Program-made: the position numbers and the translations under genes
Part shown: one piece after another, positions 1 to 5,174 of the stretch
Layout of the letters: the number at the start of each line of letters is the position of its first letter
How positions within the stretch are numbered: the first letter of the stretch is position 1
Notes under the pieces: model-generated
Databases searched by the model: none
What the model was told of the DNA's origin: nothing
What the model saw: only the letters and a program-made list of their open reading frames with translations
Assembly (NCBI GenBank): GCA_012963655.1
Contig: DTVI01000312.1
Span: 1 to 5,437, forward strand
Direction of reading: 5' to 3'
Length of the DNA stretch: 5,437 bases
Source: Sulfurimonas sp.
Lineage (GTDB): Bacteria; Campylobacterota; Campylobacteria; Campylobacterales; Sulfurimonadaceae

Positions 1-593
1 TGTTTTGATAAATTGTTTTGAGCCGTGAACATTGTTGGTAAAAAGCCTTTGATAGAAAGCTTAGGGTTAATTGTTTTACGAATCAAACGTACTGTATTTA
101 AAAGTTGCGCTAAACCTTCAAGAGCAAAAAATTCACATTGAATAGGAATAATCACTGAGTTTGAAGCAGATAAGGCATTAATAGTCATTGGCCCAAGTGC
201 TGGAGGTGAGTCAATTATAATGTAATCAAAGTCTTTAACAACCTTATCAATAGCTTTTTTTAAAATCAGCTCTCTACCCTTAGAATTTTTTGCATCATAA
301 AATTCTTTTTCTACACCAACAAGACCAATGTTTGAAGGAGCAAGTGAAAGGGTTGGAAGACTTGTCTTTAAAATAATATCATCTATTTTTTTAGTGCCAA
401 TAAGTACATGATAAATATTGTACTCATAATCATTTCGATGATAGCCAAGAGAAGTCGTTGCATTGGCCTGAGGATCTGCATCTATGAGCAGCACTTTTTT
501 TTCTGCTACTGCTAATGATGCTGCTAAGTTAACGGCAGTTGTAGTCTTACCTACCCCTCCCTTTTGATTTGCTATTGAAATTACTTCACTCAT
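1..593 (-). CDS. parA: ParA/Soj-family chromosome partitioning ATPase, C-terminus cut by window edge
   Basis: ParA ATPases bind DNA and ParB cooperatively and move replication origins apart before division. The visible part is the first 197 residues of a protein of usually about 260. Residues 11-18 read KGGVGKTT, the deviant Walker A with its signature lysine; residues 38-42 read DADPQ (Walker A'/switch I); residues 123-131 read DYIIIDSPP (Walker B). Q152 to E159 matches the conserved segment after it, and the visible end reads MFTAQNNLSK as in Soj proteins. No N-terminal HTH extension is present, so this is the chromosomal type and not the long plasmid type. The ATG at 591-593 overlaps the birA stop in an ATGA, so translation is probably coupled; an AAAGGA upstream lies about 13 nt from the ATG, a rather long spacing. 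The C-terminal DNA-binding region is outside the window. parB probably follows, by family context. Confidence 0.96.
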   Translation of the reverse strand, partial: MSEVISIANQKGGVGKTTTAVNLAASLAVAEKKVLLIDADPQANATTSLGYHRNDYEYNIYHVLIGTKKIDDIILKTSLPTLSLAPSNIGLVGVEKEFYDAKNSKGRELILKKAIDKVVKDFDYIIIDSPPALGPMTINALSASNSVIIPIQCEFFALEGLAQLLNTVRLIRKTINPKLSIKGFLPTMFTAQNNLSK

Positions 594-1225
594 CTTAGGC
601 TATAAATCCTTTCCCCATTTACCTCTAAAGAGCCGTCTGTATTCAAGACTGCGTTCTCTAATGAAATTCTGCTGTTTTCATAATGTGTATGATAACTTTT
701 ACTTCGTTCAAATTCTATCTTGTATTTGCTAAATATTTGCTTCCATGAAGTCTTATTTTCTATTTTTTTAAAAAACTTGTTTAATATCTCTTGTTTATTT
801 ATATTTATATCTAAGAAATTAAAGCCCTCCGGTGATTCTACAATATTTAATCCAATGCCGCAAATCAAATCGTTTTCTCTTAAAAATGTTATGGTTCCAC
901 CAATTTTCATCTCAGACATATAAAAATCATTAGGCCACTTTAACCAAAGTTTTGAGCCAGCTTCTTCTAAACATTCTTTTAATATATAGGAAAAGTAAAT
1001 AGAAGAAGATTCTAAGGCTAAATCCATTGGAAGAGTATCACGTGCAATAGCAAATGAAAAGAAAAGATTACCTTCTAGTCCAATCCAAGAATTTCCTCGT
1101 GATCCTATTCCTTGAGTTTGTCTAGAAGCAACAATGGCAATAGGAGAAGAAAGTTTCCCCTCTTTTAGTTTTTCTTTTAAATAGGTTTGTGTTGAGCTTA
1201 GTTCATCAAACCAAAGTATCTCCAC
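590..1225 (-). CDS. birA: Biotin--[acetyl-CoA-carboxylase] ligase, short monofunctional type
   Basis: This enzyme activates biotin with ATP to biotinyl-5'-AMP and attaches it to the acceptor lysine of biotin carboxyl carrier protein, in the cytoplasm. At 211 residues it consists of the catalytic and small C-terminal domains only and lacks the N-terminal HTH of E. coli BirA (321 aa), so it should not act as the bio operon repressor. Visible motifs: SST at 10-12, the biotin-binding loop GIGSRGNSW at 39-47, KWPND at 96-100, the catalytic-type lysine K107 in KIGG, and GIGLN at 123-127. The loop differs from the E. coli GRGRRGRKW: the positions of R116 and R118 carry Ile and Ser. The start is GTG at 1223-1225; the next in-frame Met is residue 67, beyond the active-site loop, and a GAAAAAGG sits 7 nt upstream. 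The gene overlaps fmt by 20 bases and ends in an ATGA shared with parA. Confidence 0.94.
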   Translation of the reverse strand: MEILWFDELSSTQTYLKEKLKEGKLSSPIAIVASRQTQGIGSRGNSWIGLEGNLFFSFAIARDTLPMDLALESSSIYFSYILKECLEEAGSKLWLKWPNDFYMSEMKIGGTITFLRENDLICGIGLNIVESPEGFNFLDININKQEILNKFFKKIENKTSWKQIFSKYKIEFERSKSYHTHYENSRISLENAVLNTDGSLEVNGERIYSLR

Positions 1226-2117
1226 GTTTTAACCTTTTTCCATTTAAATAAGAAGCTACATCCATCTCTTTCTTTGATGGTGGTTGAAGACGATCTACTC
1301 TAAGTGAACCTTTTTTACATCCCACAATAAAAGAATTCTTAGTCACTATCAGAACTTCTCCTGGTTTATAATGCCCTTGCGCAGACTGTAAACTAATTTC
1401 TTTGAATTTCAGTCCACTTTCTAAATAAACACCTGGCCAAGGGGTGAAGGCTCTGTATTTATTAAATATACTAAGGGCATTACCAAAATCAATTAAACCA
1501 TCTTCTTTAGAAATCTTTTTGCAATGTCTTGATTCTTCATCCACTTGTTTAATAGGAGTGAATGTCTTGAAGTTTTTTAACACATCTAAAGTCAAGTCAG
1601 CTGCAAGATGTGTTAAAGAATCAAAAAGTTCTTCAACCATCATAGTTTCAGGGATATCCATTTTTGCTATTTTTATGATATCACCTGTATCTAGGCCAAC
1701 GTCCATAAGCATAGCCGTAACACCGGTTTGCTTATCCCCATTAAGTAAAGACTGTTGAATAGGGCTAGCACCTCTATATTGAGGTAAAATAGAAGCATGT
1801 AGGTTTATACAAGGTGCAATCTCTAAAATGTTTTTAGGGAGAATTTGTCCATAAGCAGCTACAACTATATAATCAGGATTAAGAGACTTGATTTCTTCTT
1901 GCGTTTGTATAGAGCGAAGGTTCAGAGGCTGATATACTTTTATATTATTCTCAAGAGCAACTAGCTTTGTGATAGGAGAAGTTAAAACTTTTTTACGTCC
2001 AACAGGCTTATCAGGTTGAGTATAAACAGATAAGACATTAATTTCATCATCATCTACAAGCTTTTGCAAGATAGTAGATGCATAATCAGGTGTTCCCATG
2101 TATATGATATTAATCAT
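1206..2117 (-). CDS. fmt: Methionyl-tRNA formyltransferase
   Basis: Fmt transfers a formyl group from 10-formyltetrahydrofolate to the methionine on initiator tRNA, making the fMet-tRNA used for bacterial translation initiation. The 303-residue length is close to the family's usual 310-315. The N-terminal Rossmann-type domain begins INIIYMGTPDYA; the catalytic triad appears as N105 and H107 in INLHASILPQYRGASPIQ and D143 in DVGLDTGDI, with the same spacing as N108, H110 and D146 of E. coli. The C-terminal OB-like tRNA-binding domain runs from about residue 205 and includes SKEDGLIDF, FTPWPGVYLE and LNGKRLKRGD. The ATG at 2115-2117 overlaps the proB stop in an ATGA and has only a weak Shine-Dalgarno, suggesting coupling to proB. 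Its 3' end overlaps birA by 20 bases. No missing domain or frame disruption is seen. Confidence 0.97.
   Translation of the reverse strand: MINIIYMGTPDYASTILQKLVDDDEINVLSVYTQPDKPVGRKKVLTSPITKLVALENNIKVYQPLNLRSIQTQEEIKSLNPDYIVVAAYGQILPKNILEIAPCINLHASILPQYRGASPIQQSLLNGDKQTGVTAMLMDVGLDTGDIIKIAKMDIPETMMVEELFDSLTHLAADLTLDVLKNFKTFTPIKQVDEESRHCKKISKEDGLIDFGNALSIFNKYRAFTPWPGVYLESGLKFKEISLQSAQGHYKPGEVLIVTKNSFIVGCKKGSLRVDRLQPPSKKEMDVASYLNGKRLKRGDTLV
1233..1240 (-). promoter_or_regulatory. Ribosome binding site that sets the birA GTG start
   Basis: On the minus strand GAAAAAGG is followed by 7 nt and then GTG at 1223-1225. It lies inside the fmt reading frame, over the GKR codons near the fmt C-terminus. 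No ATG is available near the start of the catalytic domain, so this site decides the start codon. Confidence 0.7.
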
Positions 2118-2869
2118 TGAAATAGCGTCCCACCTTTTTGTTTACCATCTAGTAAAAAACTTCGTGCACATGCTAGATCGAAACCAGAGGCTAAAAACAT
2201 TTTCTGTCCACGCTGAAGTAAAAAGTCTGCGGCCTTTAACTTCGTTACAATTCCACCCGTTGCAAAAGCGTTATTTGGAGTGGAGTTATCTTCAAGTTCA
2301 CTTTTTTTGATTGAAGCTACTGTTTTAAAAGCCTTTGCATCAGGATGTGTTCTAGGGTCATGATCATAATACGCATCTATATCTGAAAGAATCACTAACA
2401 TCTCTGCATTAAAATAAAAGGCTGCATGTGCTGAAAGTTGGTCATTATCACCAAGAATAAGTTCATCTATTGAAGTAGCGTCATTCTCATTTACTATAGG
2501 TAAGATACCATGTTTTAAAAGTGTATTAATAGCATTTTCAGCAATTTTGACTTGTTCAGAGGTATTGAAATTTGATGTTGTCACAAGAACTTGAGAGGTA
2601 ATAATATTATAATATTCAAAAAGCTTTTTATATCGGTGCATTAAAAGAGGCTGACCGATAGCCGCAAGAGCTTGTTTATTTGCAAGAATCTTTTTATCAA
2701 GCTTTAGTTCAGTATATCCCGCTGCTACAGAACCTGAAGTAACTAAAATAACCTCATACTTCTCCCGTAACTCTACAATAAAGTCTACAAGAGCTTGTAT
2801 ACGCTCTTTAGCCATATGGTTTTGTTCTGTTAAAACAGCTGAACCAACCTTAAGAACTAAGCGTTTCAT
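2114..2869 (-). CDS. proB: Glutamate 5-kinase, short form without PUA domain
   Basis: ProB phosphorylates L-glutamate with ATP to gamma-glutamyl phosphate, the first step of proline synthesis; ProA, which would take the product, is not in this window. The 251 residues form a complete amino acid kinase domain: KVGSAVL at 7-13, TSGSVAAG at 44-51, AAIGQPL at 69-75, NENDA at 127-131, GDNDQLSA at 140-147, SDIDAYYDHDPR at 162-173, and ATGGIVTKLKAAD at 203-215 (commonly GTGGM.TK in the family). It ends just after GGTLF, exactly where the kinase domain of E. coli ProB (367 aa) gives way to the PUA domain, so this looks like a natural short form and not a truncation. Its ATG overlaps the obgE stop in an ATGA, with no recognisable Shine-Dalgarno, and its stop overlaps the fmt start in the same way. 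Proline feedback in this short form cannot be judged from sequence. Confidence 0.95.
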   Translation of the reverse strand: MKRLVLKVGSAVLTEQNHMAKERIQALVDFIVELREKYEVILVTSGSVAAGYTELKLDKKILANKQALAAIGQPLLMHRYKKLFEYYNIITSQVLVTTSNFNTSEQVKIAENAINTLLKHGILPIVNENDATSIDELILGDNDQLSAHAAFYFNAEMLVILSDIDAYYDHDPRTHPDAKAFKTVASIKKSELEDNSTPNNAFATGGIVTKLKAADFLLQRGQKMFLASGFDLACARSFLLDGKQKGGTLFQ

Positions 2870-3960
2870 CGTTGAGTAGAAACCAATTCAAAAAGTGCTT
2901 GAGAAATTGCCTTTGTATTTTTATGTGTTACTGATGAGATAGGTGCAACTACAAAAGGTAAGCCGTGATCATACTGACCTGCTGCGTCAGGAATTTGTTC
3001 AAAATAAGGAAGATCATCATCAAAACGGAATTGTTTTGAGTTGTCTGCTTTAAGACCAAGCATCTTGATAAACTCTAAGGTTTTTTCTTCAGCCACATCA
3101 GGACTCATTGCATCTGAACGTGTAAGCGCAATTGCATAAGAACGTGTTGCAAGTACCTTTGAATAGTTTTCCAATTCAACTTTAAGTGTATCATATTGAT
3201 ATTGCATCTCATGATAAGAAGCTAAATCAATCATAAATAAAAGTGTTTTTGTTCTTTCAATATGTTGAAGGAACTTTGTACCAAGTCCCTTCCCTTCAGA
3301 TGCACCACCAATAATACCTGGAATATCGGCCATAACAAAAGAATCATAATCGCCAATATCAACTTGACCTAGTTTAGGGGTAAGTGTTGTGAACTCATAA
3401 TTTGCAATCTCAGGACGTGCGTTTGAAACAGTAGAAATCAGCGTAGATTTTCCAACATTAGGAAAACCAACAAGACCAACATCTGCCATAAGTTTAAGAT
3501 CTAAGACAACTTCTCTTGTCTCACCAGGTAAACCTGGTTGACAGTAGGTAGGGGTTTGGTTAGTTGAAGATTTAAAGTGGGTATTACCTAGTCCACCCTT
3601 ACCCCCATGCAGATAAATAAATTCATCTCCATGAGTAGTCATGTCACAAATAACCGCACCCGTCTCTTTATCAACAATTTGTGTTCCAGGAGGAACAATA
3701 ACAAAAAGTGTCTTACCTGATCTTCCTGTACAGTTATGTGTTCCACCTGGAGCACCATTATCAGCCTTAGCATGATGACGTCCACGAAAATGTGAAAGAG
3801 TATGGGTATTATTGTCACATCTAAAAGCTAGATCTGCACCTTTACCACCATCTCCACCTTCAGGTCCACCTTGAGTTACAAATTTTTCTCTACGAAATGA
3901 GGCACAACCTGGGCCACCTCTTCCTGATGATACTTTAATTTCTACGCGATCTACAAACAT
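2866..3960 (-). CDS. obgE: Obg/CgtA-family ribosome-associated GTPase
   Basis: Obg proteins are GTPases of late 50S subunit assembly, also linked to the stringent response and chromosome events. The 364 residues show the glycine-rich Obg fold first (about 1-158: SSGRGGPGC, GGPEGGDGGKGA, NGAPGG, VPPGT, GGKGGLGNTHFKSSTNQ). The G domain follows: P-loop GFPNVGKS at 165-172, switch I FTTLTP at 190-195, DIPG at 212-215, and a G5-like ISS at 341-343. The G4 position reads TRSD at 280-283 where NKxD is expected, so the Asn and Lys of the guanine-specificity motif are replaced. The segment at about 303-335 between G4 and G5 looks longer than in many homologues. There is no C-terminal OCT domain. The ATG at 3958-3960 has a good AAGGA 6 nt upstream. 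The gene opens the obgE-proB-fmt-birA-parA run, lies just downstream of rpmA as in many bacteria, and is preceded by an unusual repeat-bearing leader. Confidence 0.97.
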   Translation of the reverse strand: MFVDRVEIKVSSGRGGPGCASFRREKFVTQGGPEGGDGGKGADLAFRCDNNTHTLSHFRGRHHAKADNGAPGGTHNCTGRSGKTLFVIVPPGTQIVDKETGAVICDMTTHGDEFIYLHGGKGGLGNTHFKSSTNQTPTYCQPGLPGETREVVLDLKLMADVGLVGFPNVGKSTLISTVSNARPEIANYEFTTLTPKLGQVDIGDYDSFVMADIPGIIGGASEGKGLGTKFLQHIERTKTLLFMIDLASYHEMQYQYDTLKVELENYSKVLATRSYAIALTRSDAMSPDVAEEKTLEFIKMLGLKADNSKQFRFDDDLPYFEQIPDAAGQYDHGLPFVVAPISSVTHKNTKAISQALFELVSTQR

Positions 3961-3986
3961 GTTGATTCCTTATTTAACGACTTTAT

Positions 3987-4021
3987 TCAGGAAGATATGA
4001 AATTTATTCACATTTTCCTGA
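3987..4021 (-). repeat. Imperfect hairpin A in the obgE leader
   Basis: Arms 3987-4001 and 4007-4021 pair over 15 positions: 13 Watson-Crick pairs, one G/T and one A/C mismatch. The loop at 4002-4006 is ATTTA on the plus strand. The structure ends about 13 bases upstream of the obgE Shine-Dalgarno. Confidence 0.65.
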
Positions 4022-4048
4022 GGTATCCTTATTGATGGGACTTTATTC

Positions 4049-4079
4049 AAATAAAGATGAGATTTACTCATCTTTATTT
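4049..4079. repeat. Perfect 13-bp inverted repeat, hairpin B
   Basis: Arms AAATAAAGATGAG (4049-4061) and CTCATCTTTATTT (4067-4079) are perfect complements around the loop ATTTA (4062-4066). Its loop-closing pair is G-C where hairpin A has A-T, a compensatory difference. It could also act as a weak terminator, since the plus strand continues with T-rich sequence, or as an operator. Confidence 0.7.
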
Positions 4080-4109
4080 TAAATATTCTAAATTATTGAA
4101 TATTTAAAA
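4077..4109. repeat. Perfect 12-bp AT-rich inverted repeat upstream of hairpin B
   Basis: TTTTAAATATTC (4077-4088) and GAATATTTAAAA (4098-4109) pair perfectly around a 9-base loop. It shares three bases with hairpin B, so the two full stems cannot form together. It lies just downstream of the candidate obgE -10 box, in the predicted 5' leader. It is not a clear third copy of the duplicated unit. Confidence 0.6.
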
Positions 4110-4130
4110 CTATATTACTTTATTATTAGA

Positions 4131-4136
4131 ATTATA
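4131..4136 (-). promoter_or_regulatory. Candidate -10 box for the obgE operon
   Basis: The minus strand reads TATAAT inside AGTATAATTC, the same 10-mer found at the candidate rplU promoter. No -35 hexamer is evident, which suits Campylobacterota sigma-70 promoters, known for a strong -10 and a weak or absent -35. Transcription would start near 4124, giving a leader of about 160 nt before obgE that contains all three inverted repeats. Confidence 0.5.
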
Positions 4137-4180
4137 CTATTAAATATTGAATGTTTAGAGAGTGTTTTATTTTGAAGAAG

Positions 4181-4198
4181 TTCTCGCCGAAGCGAGAA
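4181..4198 (-). terminator. UUCG-loop hairpin just after rpmA, probable terminator
   Basis: On the minus strand TTCTCGC and GCGAGAA pair over 7 bp around the loop TTCG, closed by C-G, the very stable tetraloop type. It starts 5 bases after the rpmA stop. The following CTTCTTC is pyrimidine-rich but not a true U run, so it may be a weak terminator or a 3'-end stabilising hairpin that lets some transcription continue into obgE. Confidence 0.6.
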
Positions 4199-4203
4199 AA
4201 TAA

Positions 4204-4458
4204 TTATGCTGGGATAATTGAAACTTGCTTACGCTTTTTATCGTAACGTTCAAATACTACAACACCATCAACTAGTGCGAATAAAGTATGATCTTTACCC
4301 ATACCCATGTTTGCACCTGGGTGAACTTTAGTTCCACGTTGACGAATAACGATGTTACCCGCTCTAACTGTTTCACCACCATATTTCTTAACGCCTAAAC
4401 GACGTCCCGCAGAATCTCTATTATTCTGTGTACTACCCTGACCTTTTTTGTGTGCCAT
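4204..4458 (-). CDS. rpmA: 50S ribosomal protein L27
   Basis: L27 is a large-subunit protein whose N-terminal tail reaches the peptidyl transferase centre. The 84 residues cover the usual family length and show the hallmark pattern: MAHKKGQGSTQNNRDSAGRR at the start, LGVKKYGG, AGNIVIRQRGTKVHPG in the middle, and GKDHTLFALVDG near the end. The N-terminus begins directly with AHKK, so there is no cleaved leader of the Firmicute type. The ATG at 4456-4458 has AAAGGA 6 nt upstream. The gene follows rplU after 25 bases and presumably shares its transcript; the UUCG hairpin lies immediately after its stop. Confidence 0.98.
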   Translation of the reverse strand: MAHKKGQGSTQNNRDSAGRRLGVKKYGGETVRAGNIVIRQRGTKVHPGANMGMGKDHTLFALVDGVVVFERYDKKRKQVSIIPA

Positions 4459-4483
4459 AGTTTGTCCTTTATTTAGTTAATGC

Positions 4484-4792
4484 TTATGCAGAAATTTTTG
4501 TAATTCTAACTCTTGTGAAATCACGACGGAAACCACGTTTAACCTTAGAGTCTTTACGACGACGTTTCTTGAAAGTAATTACTTTCTTGTCGCGACCTTC
4601 ATTGATAACTTCTGCAGTAACAACTGCGCCATCAAGATATGGAGTACCAAACTTAAGTTCACCAGCATTTACAGCAAGAACTTCTTTGATTTCGATAGTA
4701 GCTTTGGCTTCAAGAGACATTTTGTCTAGTAAAAGGATATCACCTTCTTCAACCTTGTACTGTTTACCACCGTTTTTGATAATTGCGTACAT
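4484..4792 (-). CDS. rplU: 50S ribosomal protein L21
   Basis: L21 is a 23S rRNA-binding protein of the large subunit. The 102 residues match the family in length and pattern: MYAIIKNGGKQYKVEEGD at the start, KFGTPYLDGAVVTAEV near residues 47-62, and the basic tail with KKVITFKKRRRK and FTRVRITKI. The ATG at 4790-4792 has AAGGA 7 nt upstream. It heads the rplU-rpmA pair. The candidate promoter lies about 290 bases upstream, leaving a long, apparently structured leader, so regulation at the RNA level is plausible (inference). Confidence 0.98.
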   Translation of the reverse strand: MYAIIKNGGKQYKVEEGDILLLDKMSLEAKATIEIKEVLAVNAGELKFGTPYLDGAVVTAEVINEGRDKKVITFKKRRRKDSKVKRGFRRDFTRVRITKISA

Positions 4793-4821
4793 TAATTTTC
4801 CTTGTATTATTTAGAGTTCTC

Positions 4822-4873
4822 AAAAAAACGCTTAGTGTTGGTATAAACCATCTATCACGAAACCGCAAAAGCG
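4822..4873 (-). terminator. Possible attenuator or sRNA terminator inside the rplU leader
   Basis: On the minus strand CGCTT (4873-4869) can pair with AAGCG (4833-4829), enclosing a GTG/CAC plus TGGT/ACCA hairpin, and is followed at once by seven Ts (4828-4822). The same CGC can instead pair with GCGGT across a TTTT loop, so two states compete. The outer pairing is short, which limits confidence. Confidence 0.4.
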
Positions 4874-4934
4874 ATCTCTTTAGTAAAGTCACTGTGTGAC
4901 TTCTTTTCAGAAAACTCTAGATAAATATCTTTAC

Positions 4935-5033
4935 AGAAAATCCTTCTAGGTTAAACAATAGTGATAATCAGGCCTATGCCAGTAAAGAGAAGGAGTTTCA
5001 CCCTCTCCGACACCAAGAATTTAGAAAATCCTT
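4935..5033 (-). repeat. Two copies of an 11-base direct repeat in the rplU leader
   Basis: AGAAAATCCTT occurs at 4935-4945 and 5023-5033, 88 bases apart; on the minus strand it reads AAGGATTTTCT and includes an SD-like AAGGA. The copies may be a repeated protein-binding or pairing site. An 11-mer repeat could also arise by chance in AT-rich sequence. Confidence 0.4.
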
Positions 5034-5080
5034 TTAGTCTTTGACAGGACACTCGTGATGCCCTGAGTTAAAGTTCGCGA

Positions 5081-5086
5081 ATTATA
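5081..5086 (-). promoter_or_regulatory. Candidate -10 box for rplU-rpmA
   Basis: TATAAT on the minus strand, within AGTATAATTC, followed by CGCGAA; the 8-base palindrome TTCGCGAA at 5074-5081 overlaps the start region. No clear -35 is seen and the upstream sequence is AT-rich. The predicted start lies near 5074, after which base composition becomes noticeably less AT-rich. Confidence 0.55.
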
Positions 5087-5115
5087 CTGAATTTTGCTTT
5101 AAGATTTTATAAAGT

Positions 5116-5137
5116 CAATGTTAAGACATTGTTTTTT
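5116..5137 (+). terminator. Hairpin with T6 tail, strongest on the plus strand
   Basis: CAATGT (5116-5121) and ACATTG (5126-5131) pair around TAAG and are followed on the plus strand by six Ts (5132-5137). On the minus strand the stem follows an A run and precedes ACTTTAT, so it could also terminate the gene at 5175-5437 bidirectionally. No plus-strand gene upstream is evident. Confidence 0.5.
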
Positions 5138-5174
5138 ATCAAAAATCAGGAGTTATTCACCTTATACTGGCAAA

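Larger units (their letters stand above)
3967..4079 (-). repeat. Tandem duplicated obgE leader unit: hairpin, GAATAAAGTC, SD-like AATAAGGA
   Basis: Two copies lie about 60 bases apart: copy A at 3967-4021 next to obgE and copy B at 4026-4079. Read on the minus strand, each has a hairpin with the same 5-nt loop TAAAT, then TGAATAAAGTC (plus-strand positions 3979-3989 and 4039-4049, offset exactly 60), then AATAAGGA (3967-3974 and 4026-4033). Only copy A is followed by a start codon. The stems differ in sequence but both still pair. Whether this acts as RNA in the obgE transcript or as a DNA site cannot be told by eye. Confidence 0.75.
4793..5075 (-). ncRNA. Candidate structured rplU leader or standalone small RNA
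   Basis: This gene-free stretch on the minus strand, between the candidate start near 5075 and rplU, contains several possible stems. They include CAGGGCA with TGTCCTG (one G-U pair) near its 5' end, GGAG with CTCC, AAGTCAC with GTGACTT around ACA, TGGT with ACCA around TTAT, and a long-range pairing of TAGAGTT/AACTCTA (4812-4818 with 4913-4919) that closes the 3' part. A stem then leads into seven Ts at 4822-4828. I do not recognise it as tmRNA, RNase P RNA, SRP RNA or a known riboswitch. Ribosomal protein operons in other bacteria often carry autoregulatory leaders, L21 leaders of Firmicutes among them. Whether this is one, or an independent sRNA of about 250 nt, is inference. Confidence 0.45.

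Noticed and set aside
720..923. Plus-strand open frame of 67 codons
   Set aside because: It lies wholly antisense within birA and mirrors its coding sequence.
1444..1758. Plus-strand open frame of 104 codons
   Set aside because: It is antisense within fmt, which has the full catalytic motif set; the plus-strand translation has no recognisable family pattern.
2098..2310. Plus-strand open frame of 70 codons across the fmt/proB junction
   Set aside because: It lies antisense to two well-supported genes and shows no domain or ribosome binding site of note.
2866..3960. Truncation of ObgE because it lacks the OCT domain
   Set aside because: Many Obg proteins lack OCT, the G domain is complete, and the stop forms a regular ATGA junction with proB.
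4776..4810. Plus-strand promoter TTGATA / TATTAT that could drive an antisense RNA over the leader
   Set aside because: The spacing between the boxes is about 23 bases, too long for a sigma-70 promoter.
4515..4814. Plus-strand open frame of 99 codons
   Set aside because: It is antisense to rplU, a certain gene; its Arg/Ser-rich composition is what the complement of a Lys/Arg-rich ribosomal gene would give.
4793..5075. tmRNA, RNase P RNA, SRP RNA or a known riboswitch in the rplU leader
   Set aside because: None of the conserved core sequences of these RNAs that I can recall (such as GAGGAAAGTCC of RNase P RNA or the GGAAGGAAGCA-type SRP loop) is present on either strand.
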